64,000 nt of DNA, taken from the NCBI RefSeq assembly GCF_003591655.1, contig NZ_QVRA01000006.1:124001-188000 (forward strand). The letters are read 5' to 3'. Each line of letters opens with the position of its first letter. Position 1 is the first letter of the stretch. The notes beneath the pieces are model-generated. The model worked only from the letters and a program-made list of their open reading frames with translations. It had not been told where the DNA came from and made no database searches. The stretch is from Sphingobium terrigena (GTDB lineage: Bacteria > Pseudomonadota > Alphaproteobacteria > Sphingomonadales > Sphingomonadaceae). This document shows, one piece after another, positions 1 through 8,304 of this stretch. A program made the position numbers and the translations under genes.

Positions 1-405
1 ATCATGCTGGCCGTGAATTTCAACGAGACACCCGCCCAGTTCGCGCAACAACGCCGCCGAACAGGCCGAATCATTGACGAAGGCGCGGCTGCCGCCATCG
101 GCCTTGACCGTGCGGCGAATGAGCAGCGGTTCGCCCGGCTCCATGTCGATGCCATTGTCCGCCAGCAGCATCGCGGCGCGATGGTCGGCGGGCGGCGGGT
201 CGAAGGTCGCGGTGACGCTGGCCTGCGCCTCGCCATTGCGGACGAGGCCACTATCGGCGCGGGCGCCCAGCGCCAGCCCCAGCGAATCGAGCAGGATCGA
301 TTTGCCCGCGCCCGTCTCCCCGGTCAGCACGGACAGGCCCGCCCCGAAATCCAGGTCCAGCGCCTCGATCAACACGACATTGCGGATGGACAAAGCGCTC
401 AGCAT
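1..405 (-). CDS. recN: DNA repair protein RecN (N-terminal part, cut by window edge)
   Basis: RecN is an SMC-like ATPase that acts at DNA double-strand breaks in recombinational repair. The visible 135 codons start at an ATG (403-405) and give the family N-terminus, with a Walker A motif GETGAGKS at residues 29-36 preceded by the typical SIRNVVLIE strand. The coiled coil and the Walker B/signature half lie beyond the left edge. It sits 51 bases downstream of the bamD stop on the same strand, the usual bamD-recN order in alphaproteobacteria, so it is probably co-transcribed with bamD. I see no LexA-type box in the short gap. Confidence 0.93.
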   Translation of the reverse strand, partial: MLSALSIRNVVLIEALDLDFGAGLSVLTGETGAGKSILLDSLGLALGARADSGLVRNGEAQASVTATFDPPPADHRAAMLLADNGIDMEPGEPLLIRRTVKADGGSRAFVNDSACSAALLRELGGCLVEIHGQHD

Positions 406-456
406 GACGCGCTTCTACCCGTCAATGCACAAAAGGGGAACAGGCAAGAAAGGCGA

Positions 457-1236
457 TTACGCCTTGCTGCCATGTTCCTGCATCAGCTTGTAGCTGCGCT
501 CATACCATTTGGTGCCGGGATAGTTGGCGCCCAGCACGGCGGCGGCCTTGCGCGCTTCGTCGGGGATGCCGAGCGAGAGATAGGATTCGACCAGCCGCTC
601 CAGTGCTTCGGGCGTATGCGTGGTGGTCTGATATTTGTCGATCACGACACGGAAACGCAGCGTGGCAGCCAGCCACTGGCCGCGCCGCTGGTAGAAGCGG
701 CCAACTTCCATTTCCTTGCCGGCCAGATGGTCGTTGACCAGATCGACCTTCAACCGCGCATCGGCGGCATAGCGGGTGCCGGGATAGCGGCGGATCAGTT
801 CGCCCAGCGAATCCAGCGCCTGCTGCGTAATCTTCTGGTCGCGGCTGACATCGGCAATCTGCTCATAATAGCAGAGCGCGATCAGATAATAGGCGTAGGG
901 CGCATCCTTGTTGCCGGTGTGGATCGACAGGAAACGCTGCGAGGCCGAGATGGATTCGGCATAGTCGCTGTTCATATAGTAGCTGAACGCCGACATCAGC
1001 TGCGCCCGGCGCGCCCAGGGTGAATAGGGATGCTGGCGCTCCACCTCGTCAAACAAAGCGGCGGCGAGCTTGTATTGGCCGCGATTGAGCCGCTCCTTGC
1101 CGCTATTATAGAGGGTCGACACGTCGCGGGCGACATATTGGGTGTCGGCCTTGTTCTTGGACGTCGCGCAGCCTGCAAGCAGGGCGGCAAGCAGAAGCGG
1201 GGCGGTGGCCGCGCCGATGCGCGTTACAGTTTTCAT
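457..1236 (-). CDS. bamD: Outer membrane assembly lipoprotein BamD
   Basis: BamD is the TPR-repeat lipoprotein of the BAM complex, which inserts beta-barrel proteins in the outer membrane. I choose the ATG at 1234-1236 because it gives a compact lipoprotein signal: a short basic start, a Leu/Ala-rich core and the lipobox LLAGC with Cys at residue 23. Two further in-frame ATGs lie upstream (1242, 1254). The 259-residue product has helical TPR-like repeats (for example the LYNSGKERLNRGQY segment and the YPGTRYAADARLK segment) and ends with NYPGTKWYERSYKLM, as in the YfiO family. It is followed by recN. Its partner bamA lies about 51 kb away in the same window. Confidence 0.95.
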   Translation of the reverse strand: MKTVTRIGAATAPLLLAALLAGCATSKNKADTQYVARDVSTLYNSGKERLNRGQYKLAAALFDEVERQHPYSPWARRAQLMSAFSYYMNSDYAESISASQRFLSIHTGNKDAPYAYYLIALCYYEQIADVSRDQKITQQALDSLGELIRRYPGTRYAADARLKVDLVNDHLAGKEMEVGRFYQRRGQWLAATLRFRVVIDKYQTTTHTPEALERLVESYLSLGIPDEARKAAAVLGANYPGTKWYERSYKLMQEHGSKA

Positions 1237-1298
1237 CAGCATGGGGCGGGTCATAGCCGAGGGACACGCCGCCGCCAAGCGGCAGAATGGAGTCACGC

Positions 1299-2339
1299 TC
1301 AACAGGCCGTTCGCGCCGGCAGATCGAGCCGCGCGACCGCGCCGCCATTGCTCCCCGGCGTCAGCGAAAAGCGCCCGCCCAACTGCACCGCCAGCGCATT
1401 GGCGATGCGCAGACCCAGCGATTCGCTGGTGCCATGTTCAAAGTCCGGGGCGACGCCATGGCCGTCATCGACGATGCGCAGCGCCAGCGCGCCCTGCGCC
1501 TCCTCCAGCGTCACGACCACCTTGCCGGGCCGGTCTGGCAAGCCATGTTCGATCGCGTTGCTGACCGATTCCGCCACGATCAGCGCCAGCGGCACCGTGA
1601 TGGCAGGCTCGATCGTCAGCCCGTCGGGCGCGGTCACCGCGACATCTATGTCCGTGCGGCCACTGGCCTCCAGCACATCGGCCGATAGCGTGGTCAGGAA
1701 GGCGCGGATATCCTGCCCCTGCCCCGACGGATCATAGAGCGCGCGGCTGATCCGGCCGACCAGCCCCAGCCGGGCCGAGGCATCGTCCAGCGCCTTGCGC
1801 GCCACATCATGATCCACATGGCGACGCTGAAGCGCCAGCATGGCGGCCACGACCTGCAGATTGTTGGATACGCGATGCTGGAGTTCGTGGAACAGAAGCT
1901 CGCGATTTTCCGCCAGCGCCCGGCTGCGTTCGCGCTCCACCGCCAGATGGAAATTGGCGCGCTGCATGAAGTGGATCAGCAAGATATCGACCACCACCAC
2001 GCCGGTGTAGAAGAGCATCGCCACCGCCACCGCCGGGTTCATCACCAACGTGTGGAAGGGCGGGATGAAAACATACCAGGACAGCAGGCCGCAGAAAAGC
2101 GCGGTGAAAATCCCCGGCCTGACCCCGAACAGGAAGGAGGAGAGGATGACCGCCGGAAAGAAAGTGACGAAGGGATAGCCGTTGGGCAGCAGGGGTTCAG
2201 CCGCGATGCGCAGCATGAAAGCCCCGCCGCAAAAGAGCAGCGACAGAATGTAGGCATAAGCTGGCCGATCAAGGACGAGCGGCAGGCGTTCGACAAAGCG
2301 CGCGTTGCTCCGCTGCATGATGTTCCCCAAATGGTCCAT
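1299..2339 (-). CDS. Membrane sensor histidine kinase, DUF4118 plus HisKA_2
   Basis: The 346-residue protein has an N-terminal block of about four hydrophobic segments (residues about 28-125) resembling the DUF4118 sensor region (GYPFVTFFPAVI... then a RPG-containing turn). A HisKA_2 dimerisation box HELQHRVSNNLQ follows, with the predicted phospho-acceptor His155. The C-terminal ATPase domain has an N-box with AESVSNAIEHG and a G-box DDGHGV. HisKA_2 kinases often signal through the general stress response or light/blue-light pathways in alphaproteobacteria, but no sensor ligand can be read here. No response regulator gene is adjacent, so it looks orphan. It ends 62 bases before the chosen bamD start on the same strand. 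Confidence 0.85.
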   Translation of the reverse strand: MDHLGNIMQRSNARFVERLPLVLDRPAYAYILSLLFCGGAFMLRIAAEPLLPNGYPFVTFFPAVILSSFLFGVRPGIFTALFCGLLSWYVFIPPFHTLVMNPAVAVAMLFYTGVVVVDILLIHFMQRANFHLAVERERSRALAENRELLFHELQHRVSNNLQVVAAMLALQRRHVDHDVARKALDDASARLGLVGRISRALYDPSGQGQDIRAFLTTLSADVLEASGRTDIDVAVTAPDGLTIEPAITVPLALIVAESVSNAIEHGLPDRPGKVVVTLEEAQGALALRIVDDGHGVAPDFEHGTSESLGLRIANALAVQLGGRFSLTPGSNGGAVARLDLPARTAC

Positions 2340-2403
2340 CGTTACAGTAGCAGAACCTTAGTGGGATGCATTGATCGAAATCAGTCCATTGCGCACCCGG
2401 CAT

Positions 2404-2443
2404 AAAAAAGGGCGCCCGGTTGAACCGGACGCCCCATTTTTTA
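2404..2443 (-). terminator. Rho-independent terminator downstream of pnp
   Basis: A GC-rich hairpin at 2410-2435 (arms GGGCGcCCGGT and ACCGGaCGCCC, one C/A mismatch, loop TGA) is followed on the minus strand by six T residues (A run at 2404-2409). It lies 22 bases after the pnp stop. The plus strand also shows a T run after the hairpin (2437-2442), so it may work in both directions, but only the minus-strand use has an upstream gene. Confidence 0.85.
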
Positions 2444-2464
2444 TTCAGTTCGTCGGATCGACGA

Positions 2465-4795
2465 TCAATCCTGGGTCAGGAAGTCGGGCAAACCGCCCGG
2501 TGCCGGGCCGTCGTCGTTGCCGCCTTCGCTGCGTTCGCGACGCGGACCACGATCACCGCCGTCACGGCGCGGGCCACGACCCCGATCACCGCCTTCGCGA
2601 CGCGGGCCACGGCCTTCGCCGCCGCCACCGTCACGGCGTGGGCCACGATCGCCACGGGGTTCGCGCGCTTCGCGGGCAGGACGGGTGTCCTCCAGCTCTG
2701 CGCCGGTTTCCTGATCGACGACGCGCATCGACAGGCGAACCTTGCCGCGCGGATCGATTTCGAGAACCTTGACCTTCACTTCCTGGCCTTCCGACACGAC
2801 GTCGGTCGGCTTTTCCACGCGCTCATTCTTCATTTCGGAAACGTGGACGAGGCCGTCCTTGCCACCCATGAAATTCACGAAAGCCCCGAAGTCGACAATG
2901 TTGACGACCTTGCCGTCATAGATTTTGCCAACTTCCGCTTCCTGCGTGATGCCCAGGATCCACTTGCGGGCCGCTTCGATCTGCGCCGGGTCGGACGAGC
3001 TGATCTTGATCAGGCCTTCATCGTCAATGTCGACCTTCGCGCCGGTTTCAGCGACGATTTCGCGGATGACCTTGCCGCCGGTGCCGATGACTTCACGGAT
3101 CTTCGACTTGTCGATCTGCAACGTCTCGATGCGCGGGGCATGAGCCGACAGTTCGGTGCGGGTCGAGGACAGCGACTTGGCCATCTCGCCAAGGATGTGC
3201 GCGCGGCCTTCCTTCGCCTGGGTCAGTGCGGCTTCAAAGATTTCGCGCGTGATGCCCGCAATCTTGATGTCCATCTGCATCGTGGTGATGCCTTCGGACG
3301 TTCCCGCAACCTTGAAGTCCATGTCGCCCAGATGATCCTCATCACCCAGGATGTCGGACAGGACGGCAAAGTCCTTGCCTTCCAGGATCAGGCCCATGGC
3401 GATGCCGGACACGGGGCGCTTCAATGGCACACCGGCGTCCATCATCGAAAGCGAACCGCCGCAGACGGTCGCCATCGAGGACGAGCCGTTCGACTCGGTA
3501 ATGTCGGAGAGAACGCGGATCGTATAGGGGAACTCATCCTTGCTCGGCAGCACGGGGTGCAGCGCACGCCAGGCCAGCTTGCCATGACCCACTTCACGAC
3601 GACCCGGCGCACCGAAGCGGCCGACTTCACCGACCGAATAGGGCGGGAAGTTATAGTGCAGCATGAAGTTTTCATAATGTAGGCCGGTCAGGCCGTCGAT
3701 CATCTGCTCGGCGTCCTTGGTGCCCAGCGTGGTGGTGCAGATGGACTGCGTTTCACCGCGCGTGAACAGGGCCGAACCATGGGTGCGGGGCAGGAAGCCG
3801 ACCATCGCTTCGATCGGGCGGATCTGCGTGGTGGTGCGGCCGTCGATACGCTTGCCGTCCTTCAGGATGGCGCCGCGCACGATTTCCGCTTCCAGCTTCT
3901 TGGTCAGCTTGATGCCGGCCATCACGGTCTGGGCGTCCAGGCCGTCGGCGGTGAACTTCGCCTTCGCCTTGGCACGGGCTTCGTTCAGCGCGTTGGAACG
4001 GGCCGACTTGTCGGTCAGCTTGTAGGCGGCGGCAATGTCCTTGCCGATCAGCTTCTTGAGCTTCGCCTTCAGGTCGACCAGGTCATCGCTCTTGGCCATG
4101 TCCCAGGGATCCTTGGCCGCCTTTTCAGCCAGGCTGATGATGGCGTCGACAATCTTCTTGCTCGCTTCATGCGCAAACAGAACGGCACCCAGCATGATTT
4201 CTTCCGACAGCTCTTTCGCTTCGGATTCAACCATCATGACCGCGTCGTAGGTCGCGGCAACGACCAGATCGAGTTCGCCGGTCTTTACCTCGTCCAGCGA
4301 CGGGTTGAGCTGATATTCGCCATCCTTGTAGCCGACGCGCGCCGCGCCGATCGGACCCATGAAGGGGACGCCCGACAGGGTCAGCGCAGCCGACGCCGCG
4401 ATCATCGCCACCATGTCCGGCTCGCTTTCGCCATCGAACGACAGCACCTGGGCGATGACGTTGATTTCGTTGTAGAAGCCTTCGGGGAACAGCGGGCGGA
4501 TCGGACGGTCGATCAGGCGGGAAACCAGCGTTTCCTTTTCGGTCGCGCCGCGCTCACGCTTGAAAAAGCCGCCGGGGATGCGGCCGGCGGCGGAATATTT
4601 TTCCTGATAGTGAACGGTCAGCGGGAAGAAATCCTGGCCTTCCTTCACGCTCTTGGCGGCGGTCACGGCGCACAGCACCACGGTTTCGCCATAGGTGGCC
4701 AGCACGGCGGCGTCGGCCTGGCGTGCGATACGGCCGGTTTCGAGGGTCAGCGTCTTGCCGGCCAGCTCGATCGATACTTTCTTGACATCAAACAT
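2465..4795 (-). CDS. pnp: Polyribonucleotide nucleotidyltransferase (PNPase)
   Basis: PNPase degrades RNA 3'-to-5' by phosphorolysis and can add 3' tails. I choose the ATG at 4793-4795 ([13 protein letters not shown]), which has a GAAGGA Shine-Dalgarno sequence nearby; the reading frame is open 23 codons further upstream but without family similarity. The 776-residue protein has two RNase PH domains (FTRGETQ and the PPYSVGE..GR stretch in the second core), a KH domain ([12 protein letters not shown]) and an S1 domain ([18 protein letters not shown]). It ends with an unusually long Arg/Gly/Asp-rich tail of roughly 65 residues made of [13 protein letters not shown] repeats. It follows rpsO, the conserved rpsO-pnp order, with a hairpin between them. 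Confidence 0.97.
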   Translation of the reverse strand: MFDVKKVSIELAGKTLTLETGRIARQADAAVLATYGETVVLCAVTAAKSVKEGQDFFPLTVHYQEKYSAAGRIPGGFFKRERGATEKETLVSRLIDRPIRPLFPEGFYNEINVIAQVLSFDGESEPDMVAMIAASAALTLSGVPFMGPIGAARVGYKDGEYQLNPSLDEVKTGELDLVVAATYDAVMMVESEAKELSEEIMLGAVLFAHEASKKIVDAIISLAEKAAKDPWDMAKSDDLVDLKAKLKKLIGKDIAAAYKLTDKSARSNALNEARAKAKAKFTADGLDAQTVMAGIKLTKKLEAEIVRGAILKDGKRIDGRTTTQIRPIEAMVGFLPRTHGSALFTRGETQSICTTTLGTKDAEQMIDGLTGLHYENFMLHYNFPPYSVGEVGRFGAPGRREVGHGKLAWRALHPVLPSKDEFPYTIRVLSDITESNGSSSMATVCGGSLSMMDAGVPLKRPVSGIAMGLILEGKDFAVLSDILGDEDHLGDMDFKVAGTSEGITTMQMDIKIAGITREIFEAALTQAKEGRAHILGEMAKSLSSTRTELSAHAPRIETLQIDKSKIREVIGTGGKVIREIVAETGAKVDIDDEGLIKISSSDPAQIEAARKWILGITQEAEVGKIYDGKVVNIVDFGAFVNFMGGKDGLVHVSEMKNERVEKPTDVVSEGQEVKVKVLEIDPRGKVRLSMRVVDQETGAELEDTRPAREAREPRGDRGPRRDGGGGEGRGPRREGGDRGRGPRRDGGDRGPRRERSEGGNDDGPAPGGLPDFLTQD

Positions 4796-4973
4796 AGTTT
4801 TTTCCTTCGCCCGCGTCGGCCCTATTGCCGGGCGGGGCCTTTGGCGGAGCCTGTTAGGCTCCATGATTGGAGAGCTTCACGCTCTCCTCCGTCGCGGGTG
4901 CGACGGTGCGGGAAAGTGTCCCCTTTATCATGCCGCCGTGCCGGATTGCCCGGCGTCATGTCATCTTTCACAT

Positions 4974-5002
4974 CGTCATTCCGGACCTGATCCGGGATGA
5001 CG
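4974..5002. repeat. Solo palindrome of the sphingomonad intergenic type
   Basis: A 29-base palindrome: arms CGTCATTCCGGA and TCCGGGATGACG pair over 12 positions (one G-T wobble) around the loop CCTGA. The terminal CGTCAT/ATGACG is the same as in the larger composite elements elsewhere in the window (for example 15536-15609), so this looks like a single detached arm of that family. It lies between pnp and rpsO. Confidence 0.7.
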
Positions 5003-5027
5003 GGCCATTCAATTAGCCCGGAATCAG

Positions 5028-5052
5028 AAACGGCCCCGCATGGGGGCCGTCC
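5028..5052 (-). terminator. Hairpin terminator or attenuator after rpsO
   Basis: Perfect 7-bp stem CGGCCCC/GGGGCCG (5031-5049) with a short loop, followed on the minus strand by TTTCTGATT. The T tract is short, so termination may be partial, leaving some read-through from rpsO to pnp. It is 19 bases after the rpsO stop. Confidence 0.6.
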
Positions 5053-5067
5053 CGTTGAAGGTCTGCG

Positions 5068-5337
5068 TTACTTGCGCAGGCCCAGCTTGGCGATCAGGTC
5101 GGTGTAGCGCGCCTGATCCTTCTTCTTGAGATAGTCCAGCAGCGAACGACGCTTGTTGACCATCATCAGCAGACCACGACGGCTATGATTATCCTTGTGG
5201 TGACCCTTGAAATGCTCGGTCAGGTTGGTGATCCGCTCGGTCAGGATCGAAACCTGAACCTCTGGCGAACCCGTGTCACCCTCAGCGCGGGCATATTCCT
5301 TGATCAGCGCTTCCTTGCGCTCGGCAGTAATCGTCAT
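5068..5337 (-). CDS. rpsO: 30S ribosomal protein S15
   Basis: S15 binds 16S rRNA early in 30S assembly and contributes to a bridge with the 50S subunit. The 89-residue product has the family length and motifs: [10 protein letters not shown] near residues 21-30, the [15 protein letters not shown] segment and the C-terminal [14 protein letters not shown]. The ATG start abuts the truB stop directly (TAA then ATG), showing tight co-translation with truB. In gammaproteobacteria S15 represses its own mRNA; whether a comparable leader exists here is not visible because the 5' region is truB coding sequence. Confidence 0.98.
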   Translation of the reverse strand: MTITAERKEALIKEYARAEGDTGSPEVQVSILTERITNLTEHFKGHHKDNHSRRGLLMMVNKRRSLLDYLKKKDQARYTDLIAKLGLRK

Positions 5338-6246
5338 TTAGTCGTCATCCTTCGACATCAGGTTGAAACCGCGCACCACGATGATCTCGCGATCATCCGA
5401 CCGGACCAGCGCGACAGGGATATCCCTGTCCATCGCCAGATACAGGCCGGTGGTGGCAGTGATCCCGGTCAGAACCTTCCCCTGTCGGAGCATCAGGGCC
5501 TGATCGGGAGAGACGGGGAGAGCCGGGATGTCGTCCAGCCCCGCCGTCAGCGGCAGCATAAGGCTACCGATGGCGCGCTCGTTAGCAGCATGGCGCAATT
5601 TGTCCAGCGAAATCGCGGAATCCAGCGTGAACGGCCCGGCCTTGATACGGCGAAGCATGGTGACATGACCGACCGTGCCGAGCGCCAGCGCAATGTCGCG
5701 GGCAAGCGAGCGGATATAGGTGCCCTTGGAGACATGGGCGGTGAGGGTGATGGCCTCAATCCTCTCCCCCTGGGGCGAGGAGATTTGCAGGCCATGCACC
5801 GTCACCGCGCGCGTCTTCATCTCCACATCCGCCCCCGACCGCGCCAGATCATAAGCACGCTGGCCGTCGATCAGGATGGCGCTATAGGCGGGCGGCACCT
5901 GCTCGATCGGGCCGGTAAAGCGCGGCAGCACCGCCTCCGCCTCCGCCCATGTCGGCCGCACATCGCTGGTCGCGATCACTGCGCCTTCCAGGTCGAGCGT
6001 GTCGGTCTGCGCCCCGAACGCGATCGTAAAATCATAAATCTTGTCGCTGTCGAGCATCCGCCCGGCGAGCTTCGTCGCCTCCCCCACCGCGATCGGCAGC
6101 ACCCCTGTCGCCAGCGGATCGAGCGTGCCGCCATGGCCAACCTTGCACTTGCCCGCCCCGCTGTCGCGCAGCGCGCGCTTGACCGCGCTGACCGCCTGGG
6201 TCGAGCCAAGGCCATGGGGTTTGTCGAGGATGATCCAACCGTGCAT
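5338..6246 (-). CDS. truB: tRNA pseudouridine(55) synthase TruB
   Basis: TruB makes pseudouridine 55 in the T loop of tRNAs. I choose the ATG at 6244-6246 (MHGWIILDKPHGLGST), the normal family beginning; upstream extension lacks similarity. The 302-residue protein has the motif I region KPHGLGST and the catalytic motif II GHGGTLDPLATG with Asp43. The C-terminal part carries a PUA-like end. It lies 32 bases downstream of tdk and touches rpsO, so it belongs to the long translation cluster running from rimP to pnp. Confidence 0.97.
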   Translation of the reverse strand: MHGWIILDKPHGLGSTQAVSAVKRALRDSGAGKCKVGHGGTLDPLATGVLPIAVGEATKLAGRMLDSDKIYDFTIAFGAQTDTLDLEGAVIATSDVRPTWAEAEAVLPRFTGPIEQVPPAYSAILIDGQRAYDLARSGADVEMKTRAVTVHGLQISSPQGERIEAITLTAHVSKGTYIRSLARDIALALGTVGHVTMLRRIKAGPFTLDSAISLDKLRHAANERAIGSLMLPLTAGLDDIPALPVSPDQALMLRQGKVLTGITATTGLYLAMDRDIPVALVRSDDREIIVVRGFNLMSKDDD

Positions 6247-6278
6247 AGACGCGCGCCTACACCGCAGCAGGGGTCTTG

Positions 6279-6857
6279 TCAGCCGCCCATCTGCGCCACG
6301 AAATGGCGGCGGCACAGGGCAACATAGCGATCATTGCCACCAATCTCCGTTTGCTCGCCCAGCCGGATCGCCCGCCCTTCTTCATCGACACGCAGATTCA
6401 TCGTCGCCTTGCGCCCGCAATCGCATACCGTCTTGATCTCGCTCAGACTGTCCGCCAGCCCCAGCAGGTGGGCGCTGCCTTCAAATAATTCGCCCTGGAA
6501 ATCGGTGCGCAAGCCATAACATAACACGGGCACGCCCAGTTCATCACACACGCGGCCCAGCGCCCATACCTGCGCTCGCGTCAGAAATTGCGCCTCGTCC
6601 ACCAGCACGCAGGACAGGCGCGTGCCGTGATGGCAGGCGGCGATGGCGGTGAATATATCGGTATCAGCCTCGAACAGATGGGCCTGCGCCTCCAGCCCGA
6701 TCCGCGACACGATCCGCCCGCGGCCATAACGATCGTCCACGGCGGCAGTCCACAGCATCGTGTCCATGCCGCGCTCGCGATAGTTGAAGTCCGATTGCAG
6801 CAGGGTGGTCGATTTCCCCGCATTCATCGAGCTATAATAGAAATAGAGTTTTGCCAT
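6279..6857 (-). CDS. tdk: Thymidine kinase (type II)
   Basis: Thymidine kinase phosphorylates thymidine in pyrimidine salvage. The 192-residue protein matches the type II family: P-loop MNAGKST (residues 11-17), catalytic Glu88 in VDEAQFL, and a C-terminal zinc site formed by Cys145, Cys147, Cys182 and His185. A tdk gene is not a usual member of the rbfA-truB-rpsO cluster; here it and the alpha/beta hydrolase gene stand between rbfA and truB, all on the same strand with short gaps. The codon use looks like that of its neighbours. Confidence 0.95.
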   Translation of the reverse strand: MAKLYFYYSSMNAGKSTTLLQSDFNYRERGMDTMLWTAAVDDRYGRGRIVSRIGLEAQAHLFEADTDIFTAIAACHHGTRLSCVLVDEAQFLTRAQVWALGRVCDELGVPVLCYGLRTDFQGELFEGSAHLLGLADSLSEIKTVCDCGRKATMNLRVDEEGRAIRLGEQTEIGGNDRYVALCRRHFVAQMGG

Positions 6858-6874
6858 AGGTCAGCGGCCCAAAC

Positions 6875-7780
6875 CTATCGAACCATGGGCGCGACGCCAG
6901 ACAGGAAACGCACCAACGCATCGGCGAGCGCGATCCTTTTGTCCGAAAAACTATGATCGGTCGGCCAGACCATCAACCGCGAATTGGGATTGGCCCCTTG
7001 CGCGTCGGCAGCGACCTTGCGCGCCTCTGCCCCCAGTCCCTTTTCCGCGCCAAGAATCGTGAGCGGGCGACGGCCATAGCCCGCCAGCCGTCGGCCAAGG
7101 TCGAACTTGTCGCCATTGCCCTTTATCTCGGCGGTCAGGCTGTCATAGGTCGCGCCGTGCAGCGGCGGCAGGTCGCTCTCCACCTCTGCCTTCCACGCCG
7201 CCTCGCCCTGCGCCGTGGCCAGCGCCGCGACGGTCTGGGCCGGATCCCACGGGTCGATCAGGAACAGCCCGGCAACGCGCGGTTCGGCGGCGGCGATATC
7301 GGCCGCCATGAAGCCGCCCATGCTATGCCCCGCGACCACGATGGCGCTGGTGTCGATGTGATATTTGGCAACCGTCGATGCCTGCTGGAGAAATTGCAGC
7401 GCCGCAAAAGCATCGTCGGACGCATTGCCGAAGGAGAAATTCCCCGGACTGCCCCACGAACCGCGATAATGGAGCGTCAGCACATTCCATCCCGCCCGGC
7501 GGACGGCCTGGGCCAGGTCCAGATTCTGCTCATTCCCCGGAAAGCCGTGGAGCAACAGCAACGTGGGATGCAGCCCGGCTCCGGCGGCCGTGTACATGAC
7601 GGCATTCATCGCCCCATCGCCCGACGGCAAGACAAAGGCGCGGATGCCTGCGGGATAGGCTGCGTCCGGGGCGGGATCGCTGATGACGGCGGGGTGGATC
7701 GCGGGGTCTTTGGCGTTCAAAGGTCCGGCGAGCAACAAGGCCAGCCCGACTATCCCAATTCCGCGTCCGATCCGATTCAT
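6875..7780 (-). CDS. Secreted or periplasmic alpha/beta hydrolase
   Basis: With the ATG at 7778-7780 (preceded by a purine-rich GGGGGCAGG) the 301-residue product has an N-terminal signal sequence, a hydrophobic GIVGLALLLAG core ending near NAKD. An alpha/beta-hydrolase fold follows: oxyanion loop HGFPG (about residues 78-82), nucleophile elbow GHSMGG with Ser153, and a late DHSFSD that can supply the catalytic His. The substrate cannot be read; it resembles prolyl-oligopeptidase/dienelactone-hydrolase-like esterases. It lies between rbfA and tdk, on the same strand, and has no evident functional link to translation. Confidence 0.8.
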   Translation of the reverse strand: MNRIGRGIGIVGLALLLAGPLNAKDPAIHPAVISDPAPDAAYPAGIRAFVLPSGDGAMNAVMYTAAGAGLHPTLLLLHGFPGNEQNLDLAQAVRRAGWNVLTLHYRGSWGSPGNFSFGNASDDAFAALQFLQQASTVAKYHIDTSAIVVAGHSMGGFMAADIAAAEPRVAGLFLIDPWDPAQTVAALATAQGEAAWKAEVESDLPPLHGATYDSLTAEIKGNGDKFDLGRRLAGYGRRPLTILGAEKGLGAEARKVAADAQGANPNSRLMVWPTDHSFSDKRIALADALVRFLSGVAPMVR

Positions 7781-7855
7781 CGCCTGCCCCCGTTTAACCG
7801 CAAATGAGACGCTACCGACGATCCGTCGCCGTGCCACCGAAGCGCGGAGTTTGGT

Positions 7856-8257
7856 TCAATCCTCGCCGTCGTCATCCTTGACCAGATCCTGCGCCACCTT
7901 GGGATCGCGCAGCAGCTTGTCGATATGGCTGCCCTCGTCGAAACTGTCGTCGGCCAGGAACTTGATCTTGGCCGCATATTTCAACCGCGTGCGCGATGCG
8001 ACCTCGCGCTGGAAATAGGCCGTGTTGGTCCGCAGCGCCTTCAGCACCGCTTCCTCATCCTGCCCCAGCAGCGGCTTGATGAAGGCGGTGGCGTGGCGCA
8101 GGTCGGACGACATGCGCACTTCGGTCACGCTCACGACATGCTTGGCCAGCACATCATCATGCACGTCGCCGCGCTGGAGAATGCCGGACAGGATATGACG
8201 CACCTGTTCCCCCACGCGGAGCGCACGGACGGACGGGCCTTGAGTTTGACTGGACAT
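7856..8257 (-). CDS. rbfA: Ribosome-binding factor A
   Basis: RbfA is a KH-fold 30S maturation factor needed for late 16S rRNA processing. The 133-residue product begins with a short Ser/Gln-rich leader, then [17 protein letters not shown], the DLRHATAFI beta strand motif and the [21 protein letters not shown] segment (alphaproteobacterial form of the PxLxFxxDxS motif). The acidic tail [10 protein letters not shown] is typical of the order. It lies 47 bases downstream of infB, in the classical infB-rbfA-truB order. Confidence 0.95.
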   Translation of the reverse strand: MSSQTQGPSVRALRVGEQVRHILSGILQRGDVHDDVLAKHVVSVTEVRMSSDLRHATAFIKPLLGQDEEAVLKALRTNTAYFQREVASRTRLKYAAKIKFLADDSFDEGSHIDKLLRDPKVAQDLVKDDDGED

Positions 8258-8270
8258 ATATAAACCTCAT

Positions 8271-8292
8271 GGCCCCGGCCGAAGCCGGAGCC
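8271..8292 (-). promoter_or_regulatory. UUCG-type hairpin between infB and rbfA
   Basis: On the minus strand GGCTCCGGC pairs with GCCGGGGCC around a TTCG tetraloop (22 bases, one G-T wobble). No T tract follows, so it is not a standard terminator. It sits 12 bases after the infB stop and 13 before the rbfA start, where it could protect an mRNA 3' end or modulate rbfA translation. The function is inferred. Confidence 0.45.
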
Positions 8293-8304
8293 ACGTCTTT
8301 CCTA

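Noticed and set aside
2520-2690. Repeated DNA at the 3' end of pnp considered as a CRISPR-like or tandem array
   Set aside because: The repetition follows the codons of the RG-rich protein tail. There are no uniform spacers and no cas genes.
2420-3682. Plus-strand open frame opposite the 3' half of pnp
   Set aside because: Antisense shadow of a well-supported gene, with no start signal or motif.
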